A stretch of DNA of 56,075 bases from Gluconacetobacter sacchari (lineage in GTDB: Bacteria > Pseudomonadota > Alphaproteobacteria > Acetobacterales > Acetobacteraceae), in assembly GCF_014174255.1 (NCBI RefSeq), contig NZ_JABEQJ010000030.1, forward strand, positions 1 to 56,075, in the 5' to 3' direction. The translations under genes were made by a program, and so were the position numbers. Positions 54,107 to 56,075 of this stretch are shown here, piece after piece. The notes under the pieces are model-generated. The model was not told the origin of the DNA and made no database searches. It saw only the letters and a program-made list of their open reading frames with translations. Within the stretch, counting starts at the first letter, position 1. Each line of letters starts with the position of its first letter.

Positions 54107-54389
54107 TGGTGAGCCGGGAGGGACTCGAACCCTCGACCATTCGATTACGTACCACTTCGGCTTTCGCCGCCCCGAGGGTTCGTGGTCTGGACTTTATCTT
54201 CACCATAGGCCGAAGCCGTTAGGTGGACCTTGTCAAGTCTCTACACCTTCCATCTTGCGATGGCTTGGCTCGGTATTGGCACGACCCAGAGGTCAGAGCG
54301 TTCACCGAGTTTAAGGTCTGTTCCACAGCCCGTTTCCCGACCGCGCTCCCATTGAAAGTCGAATGCTCTACCGACTGAGCTACCGGCTC
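54107..54389 (-). tRNA. tRNA-Lys(UUU), interrupted by a group I intron
   Basis: Exon 1 is 54389-54355 (35 nt) and exon 2 is 54147-54107 (41 nt). Joined, they give a 76-nt tRNA: acceptor GAGCCGG/CCGGCTC, D arm GCTC-AGTCGGTA-GAGC, anticodon stem TTCGA/TCGAA with loop CTTTTAA (anticodon TTT), T arm GAGGG-TTCGAGT-CCCTC and encoded CCA end. The intron lies between anticodon positions 2 and 3. Without removing it, the stem TTCGA has no partner. The gene has its own promoter at 54407. Confidence 0.93.
54148..54354 (-). ncRNA. Group I intron (Azoarcus/IC3-like), 207 nt
   Basis: The intron follows a U and ends in G, as group I splicing requires. The exon CUUU can pair with intron GGAG (bases 6-9), giving the splice-site U-G pair. 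Core elements are visible: CTCGGTGAA and ACCGAGCCAAGC (Q/P6 side), P7 formed by GACTT (54239-54235) and AAGTC (54194-54190), and the S-like AAGATAAAGTCC. GNRA loops occur in CGGGAAACGGG-, CCATC-GCAA-GATGG and CGGC-GAAA-GCCG stems, plus GGC-TTCG-GCC. Its size is close to the Azoarcus tRNA-Ile intron. It has no open frame for a homing endonuclease. Confidence 0.9.
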
Positions 54390-54406
54390 TCACCAATGCG
54401 GCCTCT

Positions 54407-54433
54407 CTTATAGGGCTTGATCTGAAAGGGCAA
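54407..54433 (-). promoter_or_regulatory. Promoter of the tRNA-Lys gene
   Basis: On the minus strand TTGCCC (54433-54428) and TATAAG (54412-54407) are spaced by 15 bp and lie about 20 bp before the tRNA 5' end. The spacing is slightly short but the placement is typical. Confidence 0.5.
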
Positions 54434-54489
54434 GCCCATAGATGGCGTGCCGTGGCCCCCCTATATATATATAAGGTACCGCTGCGCGC

Positions 54490-54750
54490 TTAGAGGTCCA
54501 ACGTCAGCCGCTTCCATTCATGGCAGAGCAAGACGGATAGGGGCCTGACGCGGTGCCTGCGACACCTCAAGGCATCTCGGACCTCAGCCATGGTCTTCGT
54601 GCCATCAAGCGAATCGAGCCTGACGATTCGCGTCTCATGGCATCTCTGACAGTGAGCCTTTAGCTGCCAGTCCTTATAGGTCGCGACTCGACTCGCCAGG
54701 ACAAACTGGCGTTCCTCTTCTTTCTTACGTTGTGACACCGCATGGCCCAC
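54490..54750 (-). CDS. Small Cys/His-containing protein of unknown function
   Basis: 86 aa from GTG 54750; a second GTG four codons later is possible. The chain is basic and soluble, with HCQRCHETRIVRL near residue 33 and LRCRRHRVRPL near 62. The cysteines and histidines are spaced like a small zinc ribbon. No family is recognised with certainty. It lies in less GC-rich DNA to the right of the tRNA-Lys gene and is followed by an AT repeat (TATATATATATA near 54463-54474). Confidence 0.5.
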   Translation of the reverse strand: MGHAVSQRKKEEERQFVLASRVATYKDWQLKAHCQRCHETRIVRLDSLDGTKTMAEVRDALRCRRHRVRPLSVLLCHEWKRLTLDL

Positions 54751-54791
54751 GATGAGAACATATCATGAACACACGAACTGCGCCAGAACGA

Positions 54792-54823
54792 GAAACGGCC
54801 TGGGGAATTCCCCAGGCCGTTTC
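54792..54823. repeat. 32-bp perfect palindrome
   Basis: GAAACGGCCTGGGGAA is followed directly by its exact inverse complement. The stem is long enough to act as a bidirectional transcription terminator, although neither side has a good U-run, or it may be an operator or the trace of an inserted element. It lies 42 bp upstream of the small Cys/His gene start. Confidence 0.7.
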
Positions 54824-55220
54824 CGGTACGTCATGATAGATAATGGTCGGTGTGCCGCATGATGCAAATGGTCACGCGGGCGATCACAACCGCCCTCTGC
54901 AAAATCAGGATCAGGCGCGCCTTCTTCACCGGATCTATCGCCGAACCATCAATAGCCCGCCGAAGAACGGATTCGAAGACCGAGAGCAAAAATGGGATGT
55001 GTTGTAAATTTGTTATAGTATTACAGAGGACCCGGGGGTCACCCGCCCTTCAAACTTGTATTCATCCAAGCCTCCCATCATAACGCTTGGCGTTCGCACC
55101 GTTCGCGAACAAGGCCCAGACGCCCTTTCCAGTTGGTGCGCGCTTCCGCGACGTTCAAGGGCTCAACGAAAACTTTCTCGTGCCACTGGAGGTTGGATTC
55201 CAAGGTTGGAAGGCTCGGGA
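54824..55220. other. About 400 bp without recognisable gene, between accessory genes
   Basis: Short frames exist here (for instance at 54850 and 55087, plus strand), but none shows a family motif, good ribosome site or consistent codon use. The local sequence around 55000-55025 is AT-rich. The stretch may hold the decayed remains of mobile DNA. Confidence 0.35.
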
Positions 55221-55892
55221 TCAGTCGGCGGCCTTAGCAGGCGGAGATACCGCTCGCGCTATCTGGTAGCCCTTAGTTGTTAAACGATATGATTTCCGGA
55301 GCCAGCTATTCGTAGCATCCTCTATGTCTTCTCCGTATTCCACACATCCTCTGTCCATGAGAGATTCAGCGGATAGCTTAATGTCTGCTCGTTCGTAGTG
55401 ACGAGACGTATGATGTTCGACGGACTGCCCAATATCATCGAGATCTATTGGAACAGAAATCATGGCTTCATCAGATTGGTGTTCGTACAATGTGCTCATA
55501 ACTAGAGCATCTATAGAATTGAACTTGCGAATAAGATCAAACCATTCAGTTCTGATTCTTCTATCTTGCCCTGCCATGACTCTAGCGATCAAAGCTGCCC
55601 ATAGCTTTTGAAGCTCTTCGCGATCCTCTTCCATAGCAGGCTCAAGGACTTCCTTGGCGAGTGTCGCAGACAGATCATCAACGCGCTTCTGCCCCTTTAT
55701 CATCTCTTCTGCCAACTCGAACTCGTGTCGAAGATTCTTGAGGCGATTGCACCGGATCAAAGGATCCGTCCAGAAGCCTTTGACCGTCTCATAAAGGGCC
55801 TGCTGAAGTCCTGGCACTGCGTGAACAATCGCGCCAACGGCCTTGGCCGAATGTTCAATGGCTTCGGGGTCTAAAGTGGTGAGATCGCTCAT
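55221..55892 (-). CDS. Abi-alpha (DUF4393) family protein
   Basis: 223 aa from ATG 55892, which has a GGGGGAGG site at good distance; ATG 55907 in frame lacks one. The chain begins MSDLTTLDPEAIEHSAKAVG and contains the family region PLIRCNRLKNLRHEF, later AMEEDREELQKLWAALIARV with the 'EED.EL..LWA.L' signature. A winged-helix-like C-terminal part (SYRLTTKGYQIARAV) follows. Abi-alpha proteins are linked with phage abortive infection in other hosts. Codon use is clearly less GC-rich than in the rest of the window, pointing to acquired DNA. No second defence gene is visible before the window ends. Confidence 0.75.
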   Translation of the reverse strand: MSDLTTLDPEAIEHSAKAVGAIVHAVPGLQQALYETVKGFWTDPLIRCNRLKNLRHEFELAEEMIKGQKRVDDLSATLAKEVLEPAMEEDREELQKLWAALIARVMAGQDRRIRTEWFDLIRKFNSIDALVMSTLYEHQSDEAMISVPIDLDDIGQSVEHHTSRHYERADIKLSAESLMDRGCVEYGEDIEDATNSWLRKSYRLTTKGYQIARAVSPPAKAAD

Positions 55893-56075
55893 GGTATCCT
55901 CCCCCATGAGATTGGCTTGGATTCCACGGTTGGAAAAGCCCCGGCCTTCGCAGACCAGGGCTATCCCGGAAATCTCACACGGGAAGGTGCATCGGGCTCT
56001 GAAATCGGCGAAAGTTCTTGTTGGAAAAGCAAAATCCGCGAGCGAGGCCAGAGACCCGATGCAGACAGAGTGTAG
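55893..56075. other. Right edge, upstream of the Abi-alpha gene
   Basis: The promoter of the Abi-alpha gene should lie here. A plus-strand frame is open from about 55940 to the edge (KVHRALKSAKVLVGKAKSAS and on), but no start or family can be assigned. Confidence 0.25.

Noticed and set aside
54345-54389. tRNA-Glu(UUC) read from the uninterrupted sequence CTTTCAA
   Set aside because: The stem TTCGA would face TGGGA and not pair. Removing the 207-nt intron restores TTCGA/TCGAA and a tRNA-Lys(UUU) loop.
54850-55083. 77-codon frame in the accessory region
   Set aside because: Basic, Thr/Arg-rich, no motif and no convincing ribosome site; kept only as part of the unassigned stretch.

Overview
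The window looks like a chromosomal segment of an acetic acid bacterium (Acetobacteraceae, Gluconacetobacter-like). The DNA is strongly GC-rich. Several features fit that family: a cyanide-insensitive-type bd oxidase, large TonB-dependent receptors with Ala/Pro/His-rich N-termini, a Tat-type amidase, and the mreBCD-mrdA-rodA block. The genus is inferred from gene content only.

Left edge (1-3600): this part is eroded. It holds the start of an IS1182-type transposase, an internally deleted IS5-type transposase, an AraC regulator divergent from an aldo/keto reductase, a trbI-like conjugation-gene scrap and a broken short-chain dehydrogenase. From 3600 to 6200 comes a small gene of unknown function, a DUF2934 gene, and an encapsulin nanocompartment operon (DyP peroxidase cargo plus shell).

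6400-13560 is a rightward redox cluster: cydA and cydB (short Q-loop), a 49-aa DUF2474-type membrane peptide, a NarM-like protein, an FdhF/YdeP-type molybdoenzyme, the sulfurtransferase fdhD and a LysR regulator. 13576-22413 is a leftward purine/nucleoside salvage locus: allantoate-amidohydrolase-like enzyme, TatD nuclease, TonB receptor, exported nucleoside hydrolase, NCS2 purine permease and adenine deaminase, with a divergent LysR gene. 23600-34210 holds an FUSC-type exporter and a cryptic catabolic/uptake locus: a fused binding-protein/permease, ABC ATPase, TonB receptor, TIM-barrel isomerase, 2-oxoglutarate/Fe(II) oxygenase and class II aldolase. A guanidino-hydrolase lies divergent to it.

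34300-51610 is mostly core: rne, an N-acetylmuramoyl-L-alanine amidase, leuA with a leucine-rich leader peptide, two glycine-zipper lipoproteins, the elongasome operon mreB-mreC-mreD-mrdA-rodA, a DUF3293 gene, and glyQ-glyS. 51790-54064 has a DUF2076 gene, a YidB-like gene and a transglutaminase-like gene, with a possible small RNA between the first two.

The right end carries the most unusual item. It is a leftward tRNA-Lys(UUU) gene whose anticodon is split by a 207-nt group I intron of the Azoarcus/IC3 type. Beyond it lies visibly less GC-rich accessory DNA with a small Cys/His protein, a 32-bp perfect palindrome and an Abi-alpha (DUF4393) protein.
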